A DNA stretch of 64,000 nucleotides from Butyrivibrio fibrisolvens 16/4 (GCA_000209815.1 FP929036.1:1013110-1077109), one strand, 5' to 3'. Shown: positions 22,759-36,219, counted from the stretch's first letter. Made by a program: numbers and translations. The notes: generated by a model not told the origin, from the letters alone.

Positions 22759-23594
22759 TAAAAAAGCATAACGTTGCCAAAGTGGTAGATGCAGTATGGA
22801 CATATGCTCTTCTTATAGTTGTGGGATTTTTATTTTTCTTCCCATGCCTTTGGATTGTATTAGCGTCATTTTCTAAATCAGGAAGTATCTACTCCTTTGA
22901 AGGGTTCTTTCCAAGAACCTACAGCATAGATACTTTCAAAAAATTATTTACCGACACTACAATGTACAATTACCCAAGATGGTTTTTTAATACCTTGTTT
23001 GTGGCAGCAGGAAGTTGTATTCTGGGAACATTTCTCACAATTCTTACAGCATATACCATGTCGAGATTTGAGTTTAAAGCAAGAAAACCAATGATGAAAA
23101 CTACCATGGTTCTTGGTATGTTTCCATCCTTTATGGGAATGACAGCAGTGTATATTTTGATGACACAGTTTGGTTTGATTAATCAGATTTGGGGGCTTAT
23201 CTTAATCTATGCAGCTGGCGCACCTATGGGATATCTGACACAAAAAGGATTCTTTGACACCATCCCAAAGGCCATAGATGAGGCGGCAAAAATAGATGGA
23301 GCAAATTCTGCTCAGATATTTTGGAAGATTAATCTACCATTGTCAAAACCGATTATCGTATATACGGCATTAACTTCCTTTACCTGGCCATGGTCGGATT
23401 TTATCTTGCCTAAGCTTTTACTTAAAGAAAAGGATTTATACACCGTTGCCGTTGGTTTAATGAGTCTTGACGAAACAGAGTTTGCCAGGTTTGCAGCAGG
23501 CAGTGTGTTTATTGCTGTTCCTATCGTAATTTTGTATTTTGCCCTAGTGAAAAACATGGTTAATGGCATAGCTGAAGGAGCTGTAAAAGGCTAA
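22755..23594 (+). CDS. MalG-like sugar ABC transporter permease
   Basis: A 279-residue inner-membrane protein with six helices and the EAA loop IDEAAKIDGANSAQIFWKINLPLSKPIIVYTALTSF (residues about 175-210). It ends in the usual MalG-type tail (KNMVNGIAEGAVKG). Last gene of the maltodextrin operon; it starts inside the preceding stop (ATGA). Confidence 0.92.
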   Translation: MIKKHNVAKVVDAVWTYALLIVVGFLFFFPCLWIVLASFSKSGSIYSFEGFFPRTYSIDTFKKLFTDTTMYNYPRWFFNTLFVAAGSCILGTFLTILTAYTMSRFEFKARKPMMKTTMVLGMFPSFMGMTAVYILMTQFGLINQIWGLILIYAAGAPMGYLTQKGFFDTIPKAIDEAAKIDGANSAQIFWKINLPLSKPIIVYTALTSFTWPWSDFILPKLLLKEKDLYTVAVGLMSLDETEFARFAAGSVFIAVPIVILYFALVKNMVNGIAEGAVKG

Positions 23595-23623
23595 GGCATA
23601 TTAACTGACTTTGGAACGTCTAG

Positions 23624-23635
23624 TAAAACGTTTTA
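23624..23635 (+). promoter_or_regulatory. LacI-type operator before the second LacI gene
   Basis: TAAAACGTTTTA is a perfect 12-bp palindrome with a central CG, just upstream of the -35 of the second LacI gene. A longer version of the same motif lies at 24843-24863, before the galactan operon. Confidence 0.65.
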
Positions 23636-23648
23636 TCTCCCTTGAATA

Positions 23649-23676
23649 TTTACAATTGCTAACTTTATGTTAGAAT
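23649..23676 (+). promoter_or_regulatory. promoter of the second LacI gene
   Basis: TTTACA (23649-23654), 16-bp spacer, TAGAAT (23671-23676). Confidence 0.5.
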
Positions 23677-23718
23677 CATAAATAAAAAGGTAAAGTTTTA
23701 CTTAGGGGGAAGTATAAA

Positions 23719-24783
23719 ATGCCTAGAAAAGCTACAGAGAGTTCTATAACCATTAAGGATATAGCTGCCCTTTGCGGTGTATCTATATCTACTGTATCTA
23801 ATGTGTTGAACGGAAGAACTAATAAGGTTAGCACGGAAGTATACGAAAAAGTAATGAAAGTGGTGAGGGAGACAGGCTACAAGCCTAATTACCTTGCCAA
23901 GAATCTTAGAGCCACATCTACAAAAACAATTGGTGTTATTGTGGAGGATTTGATTATCTTTTCTACTGCACCTATTGTGGAAGGCCTCATGAAAAAGGCT
24001 GAGGAGCTGGGATACAGTGTTGTCATTGAAAACATGAGACTGTTTGGCAGATGGAACGACGGCTGGATGAATGACAAAGCTATGCTTCAGGCATCACTGG
24101 CACCAGCCATTAGTAAAATGGAAGCCATAAACGTAGATGGAATAGTCTATATAGCAGGATATGAGCATGTGGTGGACATTGACAGAAGACCAGACAATAT
24201 ACCATTTGTTATTGTTTATGCAAATTCCTCAGATGCCAGCATTCCTTCCTTTAAACTGGACGATGAAAAAGGCGGCTATATATCCTATAAATACCTGTAT
24301 TCTATGGGACACAGAAAGATAGGTATAATTGCGGGAGAACCATCCAGTTCTCATACCGTCAATAGATTGCGTGGTATTCAGCATGCTATGTTTGAGGTAG
24401 GGGAGCTTTTTAATCCGGCTATGGTTATGTACCAGACCTGGAATAAGGAGGGTGGGTACAACGGAATGAAACAGCTGGAGGGCTTGGATATTACCGCTGT
24501 GCTGTGCTTGTCAGATCTGATTGCATCAGGGGTTTACCAATATCTACAGGAGAGAAACAAGAAACCTGGAAAGGATTTGTCTGTTATTGGTTATGATAAT
24601 CATGAGGTTTCATGGCTTTTATATCCAACTCTTACAACAGTTCCTCTGGCACTACCGGAGCTTGGGGATGCTGCCACCACCTGGATTATTAATAAGTGTG
24701 AGAATAAAGAGGAAGACAGCAAGGATATACCTTTTAGCATTGCTGGAGAATTGATAGAACGAGAATCAGTTCAAAGAATTTAA
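23719..24783 (+). CDS. LacI family transcriptional regulator
   Basis: A 354-residue full-length LacI/GalR repressor. HTH at residues 9-30 (TIKDIAALCGVSISTVSNVLNGR), hinge helix YKPNYLAKNLRA, then a periplasmic-binding-protein-like sensor (TIGVIVEDL, GHRKIGIIAGE, SVIGYDNHEVSWLLYPTLTTV). An AGGGGGAAG ribosome site precedes the ATG. It has its own promoter and terminator. The shared AAACGTTT-type palindromes before this gene and before the following ABC operon suggest it controls both itself and that operon. Confidence 0.92.
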   Translation: MPRKATESSITIKDIAALCGVSISTVSNVLNGRTNKVSTEVYEKVMKVVRETGYKPNYLAKNLRATSTKTIGVIVEDLIIFSTAPIVEGLMKKAEELGYSVVIENMRLFGRWNDGWMNDKAMLQASLAPAISKMEAINVDGIVYIAGYEHVVDIDRRPDNIPFVIVYANSSDASIPSFKLDDEKGGYISYKYLYSMGHRKIGIIAGEPSSSHTVNRLRGIQHAMFEVGELFNPAMVMYQTWNKEGGYNGMKQLEGLDITAVLCLSDLIASGVYQYLQERNKKPGKDLSVIGYDNHEVSWLLYPTLTTVPLALPELGDAATTWIINKCENKEEDSKDIPFSIAGELIERESVQRI

Positions 24784-24802
24784 TAACCAATTATAATCTA
24801 AG

Positions 24803-24837
24803 GAGTTTGCCTAAGACAAAGGGCAAGCTCTTTTTTA
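24803..24837 (+). terminator. terminator after second LacI gene
   Basis: GAGTTTGCC (24803-24811) pairs with GGCAAGCTC (24822-24830), then TTTTTT. Confidence 0.88.
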
Positions 24838-24842
24838 TGTTT

Positions 24843-24863
24843 TTAGTGAAACGTTTTTACTAA
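24843..24863 (+). promoter_or_regulatory. LacI-type operator before the LplA-type ABC operon
   Basis: TTAGTGAAAC-G-TTTTTACTAA, a 21-bp imperfect palindrome with half-site TTAGTRAAAC, related to the 23624 site. A looser copy, GGTAAAACGATACACC, lies at 24965-24980 just after the transcription start. A CcpA-type cre reading is also possible because the motif resembles TGAAANCG. Confidence 0.6.
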
Positions 24864-24925
24864 TTTGCGAATATTTTGTGAAAACAATACAAATTATTGT
24901 TCAACTTAACGGTAAAATACACAAT

Positions 24926-24954
24926 TGACTATAATGATTTCGAAAAATATAATA
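24926..24954 (+). promoter_or_regulatory. promoter of the LplA-type ABC operon
   Basis: TTGACT (24926-24931), 17-bp spacer, TATAAT (24949-24954). Confidence 0.8.
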
Positions 24955-25050
24955 ATTTACATAAGGTAAAACGATACACCTAATTAAAAAGAGTGTATCT
25001 TGGGGGGATATAATCTTAATAAAATTCAGACACGAATGGAGGAGAAGGTA

Positions 25051-26666
25051 ATGGGATTAAAAAAACGCTTTATGTCTGCGATGCTTGCAGCATCCATGAC
25101 AGCAACACTTTTTGGCTGTGGAAGTTCAGGGGACAGTGATTCAGCTACAGAAAGTGCACAGGTTGCAGAGGAGGCTAAGGCAAATGGTGCAGATGTTGCA
25201 CAGGCAGTCATTGATGCCAGAAAAGCTAAGGCAGAGGAAACAGGAGAGTATCAGAAGGTTGTAGTTTCTTTCTTTGATTGGACTGGGGCTCCTGCTGGTA
25301 TCGACAGAATTAATGAGGCGATTAGTGAACATACTCGCGAGACACTTGGACTTGATGTGGAATTATTAATCATTGATTCCGCTGCTTATAGCGATGATAT
25401 TAAGCTGATGCTTTCATCAGGAGAGCAGGTTGATCTTTTTCAACTTGTGGACCAGGATATATGACCTGTGTTAACAATGGTTATACACTTGATCTTGAGG
25501 AAGATGATTTACTTGCTACCTACGGTTCGGAGCTTAACAATCTAATCAGAGCAGATTATTTAGATGCCTGCCGTGTAGGTGGTGTTTTATATGGTGTTCC
25601 ACCTATCAAGGATTATGCTATTCAGACAGCAACAATTCTCGTTGGAACAGAGTATCTTGAGGGGGCTGGATATGATGTTTCAAAATTTGAAAAGGATGAG
25701 CTGGGATATTACAAAGCAACCTGGGATGATGTAGATGAAATTTTTGCAGCTATCCACAAAGCATTCCCAGATAAAACAGTTTTTTCTACACAGGATAATC
25801 TCTTAACTCAGGGAAGCTGTGTTGATAATGTAGCTGGTGATTATTATGGAACACTTCTTGATCCAGCTAATAGCCTTAAGATTGAAAACGTATACGAGTC
25901 AGATTTATTTAAAGAGTGGGCAAAGAGAGCTTATGCTTGGAATCAGGCTGGTTACATTTCAGGTGATGCAATGAGTGATAAGACTGGTGCGTCAGCAAGA
26001 ATTAAATCAGGCTCATTCATGGCTATGATGTCGCAGAGCAAACCTGCATATCAGAACCAGATTAATGGTGAGTGCGGCAGAGATATGACAATCTTTGATG
26101 TTGGTGAAGCATTTATGTCATCTTCAGCAGTTTCATCATTCCCATGGTGCATCAATCAGTCTACTGAGGATCCAATTGCCGCAATGCAGGTATTAACAGC
26201 TCTTTATACTGATCCAGTAGTTGCTAACCTTGTTTGCTGGGGCCAGGAAGGTGTTGAGTATAAGGTAAATTCTGACACAACAATCAACTGGGCAGATGGA
26301 GTTAACGCAGACAACTCTGAGTATTATCCAAACGTACTTTGGATGATGCCAAACCAGTATGCAGCACATGTTTGGGAGGGAGATCCAATTGATGTAGGTC
26401 AGCAGACAGCAGACTTTAATGATAATTGCGCTGTTAAGTCTAAGGCTCTTGGATTTACCTGGGATAACACAGAATATTCTGCTGAGTTCACTGCACTTAA
26501 GAATGCATATGAAGAGTTCAGCGGACAGGTTGTATATGGATTTGTTGATCCAGAGACTGGATTAAAGGAACTTAATGATGCCTTATATGCTGCAGGACTT
26601 CAGGATTATATGGATGCTAAGCAGGCAGCACTTGATAAATGGGCAGAGGAGAACGGTATTAAATAA
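25051..26666 (+). CDS. ABC transporter substrate-binding lipoprotein, LplA/YtcQ type (frameshifted)
   Basis: An extracellular sugar-binding lipoprotein of about 538 residues when repaired. The lipobox is LFGC (Cys about residue 23). It belongs to the large CUT1 binding proteins that pair with LplB/YtcP permeases. One T is missing from the T5 run 25436-25440; the repaired join reads DLFSTCGPGYMTCVNNGYTLD. The start at 25051 has GGAGGAG upstream. With the galactanase after the permeases, galacto-oligosaccharides are a reasonable guess for the ligand. Confidence 0.85.
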
Positions 26667-26675
26667 AGATATTTC

Positions 26676-26699
26676 GAGCCGGCTGAATTTAGCCGGCTC
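26676..26699 (+). other. intercistronic hairpin without U-run
   Basis: GAGCCGGCT, loop GAATTT, AGCCGGCTC, followed by TGTTATTAG. Its place between binding-protein and permease genes fits a processing or partial-termination element that keeps binding protein in excess. Confidence 0.6.
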
Positions 26700-26724
26700 T
26701 GTTATTAGAAAAGATGGTGAGTGC

Positions 26725-27667
26725 ATGAGTACGAAGACAAAAATGAAACAGAAAAGAAGAGTTTAAAGAGGCGCATAAAAAGTATTTACCTATATATATT
26801 ATGGCGCTTCCAGGATTAGTTTATCTATTTATAAATAACTATATGCCATTACCGGGATTGGTTTTGGCCTTTAAGAAATATAATGCCAGAAAGGGCATAT
26901 TTGGTTCGGACTTTGTAGGCTTTAAAAATTTTAAATATTTATTTGCAACAAGAGATGCCTTTGTAATTACAAGAAATACAATATGCTATAATCTGGCATT
27001 TATCATCGTAAATACGATACTTGCAGTGTTTGTTGCTATATTAATTGCAGAGATGACATCAAAATGGAAGAAGGTATATCAGTGCCTTATTCTTCTTCCA
27101 TATATGGTTTCAATGGTTATCGTAAGCTATTTGGTATATGGATTTTTATCTAATGATAATGGATTTATTAATAACACAGTACTGCCACTGTTTGGAGCAG
27201 ATCCAGTTCAGTGGTATATGGAAAAGAAATACTGGCCATTCTTCCTTACATTTGTAAATGCCTGGAAGGTAATTGGATACAATTCAATCATTTATATTTC
27301 TACAATACTTGGAATAGATAGAGGAATATACGAATCTGCTGCTATAGATGGTGCCAGTAAATGGATGCAGATAAAGAAGATTACAATTCCTTTGCTCAAG
27401 CCTACAGTAATAATGATGACACTGCTTGCTGTTGGAAGAATTTTCTATTCAGACTTTGGACTATTTTACCAGGTTCCACAGAATCAAGGCTCCCTATTTG
27501 CCGTAACAAATACTATAGATACCTACGTCTATAGAGGTTTGTTGGAGCTTGGTGATATGTCCATGTCAGCAGCAGCTGGTTTATATCAGTCCATTGTTGG
27601 TTTTATTTTAATTTTAGCGGCCAATTATTCAGTTAGAAGAATTGATCCGGACAGTGCATTATTCTAA
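26725..27667 (+). CDS. LplB-type sugar ABC transporter permease (frameshifted)
   Basis: An inner-membrane permease of about 313 residues when repaired. Six helices, an early YMPLPGLVLAFKKYNARKGIFGS segment and the EAA loop YESAAIDGASKWMQIKKITIPLLKP. The frame breaks at the A4 run 26752-26755, where one base is in excess; the repaired N-terminus reads MKQKEEFKEAHKKYLPIYIMALPG. It follows its binding protein and precedes the partner permease by 17 bases. No ATPase is encoded nearby. Confidence 0.87.
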
Positions 27668-27684
27668 GGGAGGAGAGAAGACAA

Positions 27685-28575
27685 ATGAAAGACGAGAAGA
27701 AATTTCAGATTTTTGCCCACGTGATTCTTATCATATTATCGTTACTTGCTATACTCCCTATGATTTTAATGCTTATGAGTTCTTTTACAGATAACGATAT
27801 TTTGATAGCAGAAGGATACAAGTTTATACCAAGTAAATTTTCAACATATGCCTATGAGTACATTTTTAACACAGGTAATTCTGTAATACATGCCTATGGA
27901 GTATCGGTGGTACTTACCGCTGTTGGAACAACTCTTTCTTTGGCAATTACAACAATGCTAGCCTATGCAATCTCCATAAAGGATTTGCCTGGAAAGAAGT
28001 GGATTACATTTGCCATTGTGTTTTCTATGTTATTTAATGGCGGTCTTGTTCCAACATATATGGTATATACGAATATTTTTAACTTGAAAAATACTTTTTT
28101 TGCCTTGCTGTTCCCGGGGCTAATGATGAATGCTTTTAATATTATGCTTATGAAATCCTATTTTGTATCAAGCATTCCATCGGAGATTATAGATGCTGCG
28201 TATATTGATGGGGCATCTCAGACCATGACATTTTTCAAAATAGTGGTTCCTTTGTCAAAACCTATTATGGCTACAGTGGCATTGTTTGCAGGTATTGGTT
28301 ATTGGAATGACTGGATGAATGGCTATATTTACATAACCAAAAGAACAGAACTATATTCTGTACAGAATCTTCTTAATAGAATGATGCAAAATATTCAGTT
28401 CTTGTCTCAGTCCAGCTCAAATGTGCAAAATGCAAATGCGGGTTTGTCGGCTATTCCACTTGCTTCCGTAAGAATGGCAATGGCTACAGTGGGGATTTTA
28501 CCTATTATCATAATGTATCCTTTTGTCCAGAAGCATTTTGTAAAGGGAATAACCCTTGGAGGTGTAAAGGGCTAA
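27685..28575 (+). CDS. YtcP-type sugar ABC transporter permease
   Basis: A 296-residue inner-membrane permease with six helices. The EAA loop is IIDAAYIDGASQTMTFFKIVVPLSKP, and the C-terminus is FVQKHFVKGITLGGVKG, the usual LplC/YtcP ending. GGAGGAG lies 9 bases upstream of the ATG. Partner of the LplB-type protein; it needs a shared ATPase. Confidence 0.92.
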   Translation: MKDEKKFQIFAHVILIILSLLAILPMILMLMSSFTDNDILIAEGYKFIPSKFSTYAYEYIFNTGNSVIHAYGVSVVLTAVGTTLSLAITTMLAYAISIKDLPGKKWITFAIVFSMLFNGGLVPTYMVYTNIFNLKNTFFALLFPGLMMNAFNIMLMKSYFVSSIPSEIIDAAYIDGASQTMTFFKIVVPLSKPIMATVALFAGIGYWNDWMNGYIYITKRTELYSVQNLLNRMMQNIQFLSQSSSNVQNANAGLSAIPLASVRMAMATVGILPIIIMYPFVQKHFVKGITLGGVKG

Positions 28576-28643
28576 GACGAGAAGATTTTAATGGTATGCT
28601 GAAAAATATAAAAGCATCAGGTAGATAGCAGATTTTTTATTAG

Positions 28644-28671
28644 TAGCGCAACCGGGGGTTGCGCTATTTTT
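28644..28671 (+). terminator. terminator after the LplA-type ABC operon
   Basis: TAGCGCAACC, loop GGG, GGTTGCGCTA, then TTTTT. Confidence 0.9.
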
Positions 28672-28777
28672 GCGTTTAAGATAGTAGAATTTGCAAGAAA
28701 TAAAATGGGAACTATGCGGTTTGGAAAACAGCCTTTGCTAAAATAAAAATAGATGACAAATAAATAACAGGAGGTAA

Positions 28778-31606
<2,829 letters not shown>

Positions 31607-31617
31607 AAGTATTATTT

Positions 31618-31646
31618 GGGGCTTCCAGTAAGGGAGCCCCTTTTTT
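31618..31646 (+). terminator. terminator after galactanase gene
   Basis: GGGGCTTCC (31618-31626) pairs with GGGAGCCCC (31632-31640), then TTTTTT. Confidence 0.88.
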
Positions 31647-31741
31647 AGAAATGTTTTCAGAAATTTAACCATTTATACATATATTTGTCCTATAATCCCC
31701 TTAATAGTAGGTTTTTTCTTCTATTTGTAAAGGAGAGAAGT

Positions 31742-33784
31742 ATGGGAAATAACAGCAAGGTTGCAAAACCTAAAAGCAATCAAGGAATTAATCCTAAGGA
31801 CAGTGTAAAGACTAAGCTTATATGTATTATGGCTTTACTTGTGGCTGTTCCTTTGCTAGTAGCTATTGTTATTAGTTACAGAACATCTTCTAGCAAAGCT
31901 ATGAATGATGCCTTGGATTTGCTTAATACCAGAGCTAGATATGTTGAAACTAAGTATTCTGAGATAATCAGTGAAAATGTAGATTGTTTGCAGATGCTTG
32001 CGGCGTCACAAAACACAATTGATTATCTAAAGCGCTATGGCACTGATGATCCTGGCAGTGATTCAGATATGCTAGCTTTTATGTCAGAAATTAACACAAT
32101 CATCAATGATGGGAATAACAGTGTAGTTTTATCTATTCCTTCCGGACAGATGATTCTAAGAACTGATGGTGCAGAGTGCGCTAATATCGGGGAAAGAGAT
32201 TATTTCCAGGCTGTAGTAAATACTGGAGCACCAGTAGTATCAGGTGTCATAGTTAGTAAATCAACAAATACAAGAATCGCCAATATTTGCGTTCCTATCA
32301 AGGATAATGGCGGCGCCTTAATTGGTGTTATTCATAGAAGTATAGATTTAAATAATCTCCATGAATTTATGGCATCTAACGTTAGCGATGGTTATATTCT
32401 TGATGCGAATGGAATTATGGCTGCACATGCTCAATTTGAGATAGGCATTGAAGACGAATATGATATGAGCTCCGGTGAATATATGACTTCTTCAGAAAGC
32501 AGCGGTCTTTTTGAGCAGAAATTTAGCGGAAATAATACCTTTAACTCGTGGGTTAAGGAGCCTGTAACAGGTTATACTGTAGTAATTGCTGAGCAGGAAA
32601 AAGCTATTACTGCAGAGGCTAATAAGGCTGCAACCACAGTAGTAGTTATTGGAATTATTCTTTTGGTAGCTGCTGTAGTTATTTCTCTTTTCATGGCAAC
32701 CAGCTTTACAAAGCCACTTATTGCAGTTACAGGTACAATCACTGAACTTGCAGATGGTCGTTTTAAGAAGATTGATGGATATACAGGCAGAAAGGATGAA
32801 TTTGGCGAGATAGTTCGTAGTACAAATTCCGTTATTGATAAGTTAGATAATATTGTTACCGCTATAAAACAGTCTGCTACTACAGTAACTACTTCATCTG
32901 AGGATTTAGCAGATATGGCAAACCAGATTGCTGCCACAACAGATACTGTTGCAAATGCGGTACAGGAAATTGCCACAGGTGCTGTTCAGCAGGCTGAGGA
33001 AATCCAGCAAGCAGCTGAGAATGTTGGTAAGATTACTGATGCTGTAACAGGCGTTCAGTCATCTACAGATAATATGGAAACTCTTGCAGGAAAGATGAAG
33101 GAAGCTTCTCAGAATTCCAGCAAGTCACTGCTTAATCTTCAGGATTCTAGTAGCGATATGACTGCTAAGATTGAGGAAATCGCAAGAACAATATCTGCTA
33201 CTAAGGATGCTGTTACAAGCATCAATGAAAGTGTAGAAGGTATTTCTGGAATTGCATCACAGACAAATCTTCTTTCACTTAATGCTTCTATAGAGGCTGC
33301 TCGTGCTGGTGAGGCAGGTAAGGGCTTCGCAGTAGTTGCTGAGGAAATCAGAAAGCTTGCTGATGATTCAGATAGCATGGCACAGGATATTAGAACCCAG
33401 ATGGATATTCTGTTAAAGCAGTCTGAGGCAGCAGTTGCAGCAGCTAATCTTGTAAAGCAGGGCAACTTAGAGCAGCAGGAGGCTATTGGTGGAACACTTG
33501 AATCTGTAAACGGTATGCTTGAGGATATCAATGGAACAGTTGATGGTGTAAAGGAAATCGCTGGTGGTGCTGAGACTTGTGTATCTTCAAATGATATAGT
33601 TTCTGATGCAATGTCATCACTTTCTGCTATTTCAGAAGAGAATGCTGCATCTTCAGAGACAACAGGAGCTTCTGTTCAGGAGCTTTCAGCTACAGTTTCA
33701 AGTCTTGCAAATTCTGCAGATGATTTGAAGGAAATCGCTGTTAAGCTTAATGAAGAGATTTCATTCTTCAAAGATGATAATTAA
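31742..33784 (+). CDS. methyl-accepting chemotaxis protein, Cache sensor
   Basis: A 680-residue membrane chemoreceptor. First membrane helix about residues 26-48 ([16 protein letters not shown]), extracellular double-Cache domain (about 50-290, [15 protein letters not shown]), second helix about 298-322, HAMP, then the cytoplasmic signalling rod (about 400-680) with the hairpin tip [34 protein letters not shown]. The start at 31742 fits AAAGGAGAG. Its signalling half is almost identical to that of the receptor at 53901, while the ligand domain differs. It probably senses a small solute; no che genes are in the window. Confidence 0.93.
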   Translation: MGNNSKVAKPKSNQGINPKDSVKTKLICIMALLVAVPLLVAIVISYRTSSSKAMNDALDLLNTRARYVETKYSEIISENVDCLQMLAASQNTIDYLKRYGTDDPGSDSDMLAFMSEINTIINDGNNSVVLSIPSGQMILRTDGAECANIGERDYFQAVVNTGAPVVSGVIVSKSTNTRIANICVPIKDNGGALIGVIHRSIDLNNLHEFMASNVSDGYILDANGIMAAHAQFEIGIEDEYDMSSGEYMTSSESSGLFEQKFSGNNTFNSWVKEPVTGYTVVIAEQEKAITAEANKAATTVVVIGIILLVAAVVISLFMATSFTKPLIAVTGTITELADGRFKKIDGYTGRKDEFGEIVRSTNSVIDKLDNIVTAIKQSATTVTTSSEDLADMANQIAATTDTVANAVQEIATGAVQQAEEIQQAAENVGKITDAVTGVQSSTDNMETLAGKMKEASQNSSKSLLNLQDSSSDMTAKIEEIARTISATKDAVTSINESVEGISGIASQTNLLSLNASIEAARAGEAGKGFAVVAEEIRKLADDSDSMAQDIRTQMDILLKQSEAAVAAANLVKQGNLEQQEAIGGTLESVNGMLEDINGTVDGVKEIAGGAETCVSSNDIVSDAMSSLSAISEENAASSETTGASVQELSATVSSLANSADDLKEIAVKLNEEISFFKDDN

Positions 33785-33894
33785 ATATATTTAGTAAAAA
33801 CTTAGGAATTTATCAATCTTTATATACTACAAGGCATAATTATCTGCTACAATGATGCATGGGTATTGATAATTGTAGGGGGTAGTAAGGGCTC

Positions 33895-36174
33895 TTGGGA
33901 AGAAAAGTATTTAAAAAAACAATAGGAATAATTATGGGCTTTGCAATTTTAATATTACAAAGCCCTGTTTTTGTGTCTGCAAATAGCCATGTTCAGAAAA
34001 CTATTCGCGTGGGCTACTATGAAAACGAAATCTTTCAAGAAGGTGCTGGAGCCGGACAAGTTAAATCAGGATATGCTTATGAATTCTATATGAAGCTTTC
34101 TGAGTACACTGGCTGGAGATATGAATATGTTTATGGCTCTTACAATGATTTGTATGAGAAGCTGGTAGCCGGGGACATAGATGTCCTTGCTGGAATTGCC
34201 TACAGAGAGGATCGAAAGGAAGAGATAGCTTATCCTGATTTACCTATGGGAACAGAGTCTTATGTTCTGGTAAAACATGATTTTGATGATGATATAACTG
34301 CAGATCCAACTACTCTTAAAGGGCATACCATTGGTGTTTTAGATAGTAATATGTCCTTCACACTGGATAAATATTTGAATGAGCACGAAATAGATGCAAA
34401 TGTGGTTTTATTTGATAATACAGCAAAGCTTCTAGCATCCTTCGATTCTGATGAGATAGATATCCTAGCTGCAGAAAGTGATGGAACTAATATCAGACAG
34501 CATGCTGAGGTTCTATTAGCCTATGCTACTACTGATTACTATATATGTGTTGACAAGGAGGATTCTCTTTTATTAAAAGAGTTAAACGAAGCTCTAAACA
34601 GTTTATTTATTGACGAACCTTATTATTTAAGCTCATTAAATTCAAAATATTTTTCATCAAGTCTTTCAGTACAGACATTTTCCGACAGGGAAAGAAAATG
34701 GCTTGATGCTCACGATTCCTTAGTTATCGGATATCTAAACAATTATTTGCCATACAGCGACACAGACGAAAATGGCAAGGTGACAGGTATAGTTAAGGAT
34801 ATTGTTCCAAAGATAATTAATTCCCTAAAAATCGATAGCCTGAAAATATCCTATGTAGGATTTGATAATTACGATGATATGGTGGCGGCTGTGGATTCAG
34901 AGGAGGTAGACATCGCATTCCCTGTAGCTGGTGGATATTATTACTCCGAAGAAAATGGCATTTTCCAGACAAATACAATTTTGTCATCAACCACAGATTT
35001 AATTTACAAGGATGTTGTTATTAATCCTGATTTAGCTACAATCGCAGTAAATAGCAACAATAAGATGCAATACTATTATGTGAAATCCAATTATCCAAAT
35101 GCTAACATAGTTTTCTATGATGGTATTGAAGAGTGCTTAAAAGCTGTATTGGATGGCAAGGCGGATTGCACAACCTTAAATGGTTTGAGGGCAAATACAA
35201 TATTAAGAAATAGAGAGTACAGAGATTTATCCCTTAGACAGTTGTCCTATACTGATGACAGATGTATGGGCATCAAAATAGGAAATGAGGGGCTACTTAG
35301 AATATTCAATCGTGGAATCCACATATTAGGTAGAGAATATGCTGAAAATCAGGCATATAAATATGTGGATGGGCTTTATACAGATGTCAGAAGATTTAAT
35401 ATTTTAGACTATGTCTATATAGTGGCAATTGTTCTGATACTTCTACTATGTACTTTTATTGCATTATTGGTCTTACGAATAAAGAAATACAGTCTTCTTA
35501 TTGAAAAAGTTAGGAGTGACTATACTTCTAAAACTGAATTTATTGATAATATGGCAGTAAATATCAGGCAGCCAATTGCAGAAATAGCAGAAGAAACCGA
35601 AAGTACCACAGCTAACAGATTGCTTTCTACAGTAGATAATATTATAGATCTCAATCTTTTTGAGACTGGTAAGGTCACTTTAAAGGAAGATACTATTAAT
35701 ATTATTAATCTGCTTAAAAACGTTGAAAATAACGTTAGAAACAGCTGCGAAAAGAAGGATATTAACATAGAATTTGGCACTAGCGGAGTTACAAATAAAT
35801 TAATAATTGCGGACGAGCAAAGGCTGACACAGATTTTAACAGCAATACTTTCAAATGCTGTAAAGTATTCATCAAAGGGTAGTCACGTTAGCTGTGAGAT
35901 AGAGGAGCTTCGTTGCAATAATCCTAGTATTACAAATATGGTATTTACCATAACTGATAGTGGAAAGGGCTTTAGTCAGGAATTCCAAAAACATATATTT
36001 GAAGCATACGCTAAGGAGGATTCACAAGGAAATAGTGGAGCTGGTCTGGGCCTCACCCTAGCTAAACAAATTGTTGATTTGATGGGAGGAGAAATTGACG
36101 TTACTTCCGTAAAGGATAAAGGAAGCAAGTTTGTAGTGAAAGTCCCTGTGAAAATATACTTTGGAATAAGATAG
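33895..36174 (+). CDS. tandem periplasmic-binding sensor protein with ATPase domain, lacking the phospho-His
   Basis: A 759-residue membrane protein of BvgS-like design. After a signal helix, two SBP_bac_3 domains (about 30-245 and 260-490) lie outside, then one membrane helix (about 505-527) and a cytoplasmic kinase-like part. The DHp region reads KTEFIDNMAVNIRQPIAEIA where active kinases have NMSHDIRTP: Val555 replaces the phospho-acceptor His. The ATPase domain keeps its N box (AILSNAVKYS), G1 (DSGKGF) and G2 (GAGLGLTLAKQI). It starts at TTG 33895, since a TAA lies in frame 6 bases upstream. It stands between a chemoreceptor and fucO. It may modulate another kinase; no receiver domain is present. 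Confidence 0.85.
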   Translation: MGRKVFKKTIGIIMGFAILILQSPVFVSANSHVQKTIRVGYYENEIFQEGAGAGQVKSGYAYEFYMKLSEYTGWRYEYVYGSYNDLYEKLVAGDIDVLAGIAYREDRKEEIAYPDLPMGTESYVLVKHDFDDDITADPTTLKGHTIGVLDSNMSFTLDKYLNEHEIDANVVLFDNTAKLLASFDSDEIDILAAESDGTNIRQHAEVLLAYATTDYYICVDKEDSLLLKELNEALNSLFIDEPYYLSSLNSKYFSSSLSVQTFSDRERKWLDAHDSLVIGYLNNYLPYSDTDENGKVTGIVKDIVPKIINSLKIDSLKISYVGFDNYDDMVAAVDSEEVDIAFPVAGGYYYSEENGIFQTNTILSSTTDLIYKDVVINPDLATIAVNSNNKMQYYYVKSNYPNANIVFYDGIEECLKAVLDGKADCTTLNGLRANTILRNREYRDLSLRQLSYTDDRCMGIKIGNEGLLRIFNRGIHILGREYAENQAYKYVDGLYTDVRRFNILDYVYIVAIVLILLLCTFIALLVLRIKKYSLLIEKVRSDYTSKTEFIDNMAVNIRQPIAEIAEETESTTANRLLSTVDNIIDLNLFETGKVTLKEDTINIINLLKNVENNVRNSCEKKDINIEFGTSGVTNKLIIADEQRLTQILTAILSNAVKYSSKGSHVSCEIEELRCNNPSITNMVFTITDSGKGFSQEFQKHIFEAYAKEDSQGNSGAGLGLTLAKQIVDLMGGEIDVTSVKDKGSKFVVKVPVKIYFGIR

Positions 36175-36177
36175 AAA

Positions 36178-36210
36178 ATGGGATGGTCATTTGACCATCC
36201 CATAGTTTTT
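36178..36210 (+). terminator. terminator between convergent genes
   Basis: ATGGGATGGTCA pairs perfectly with TGACCATCCCAT (loop TT), followed by AGTTTTTATTT; the left flank is AGAAA, so it can also stop fucO transcripts from the other side. Confidence 0.85.
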
Positions 36211-36219
36211 ATTTATGGA

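Noticed and set aside
24843-24863. Pure CcpA cre site
   Set aside because: Part of it resembles cre, but the longer TTAGT...ACTAA symmetry and the related palindrome before the LacI gene favour the local LacI regulator. Dual use cannot be excluded.
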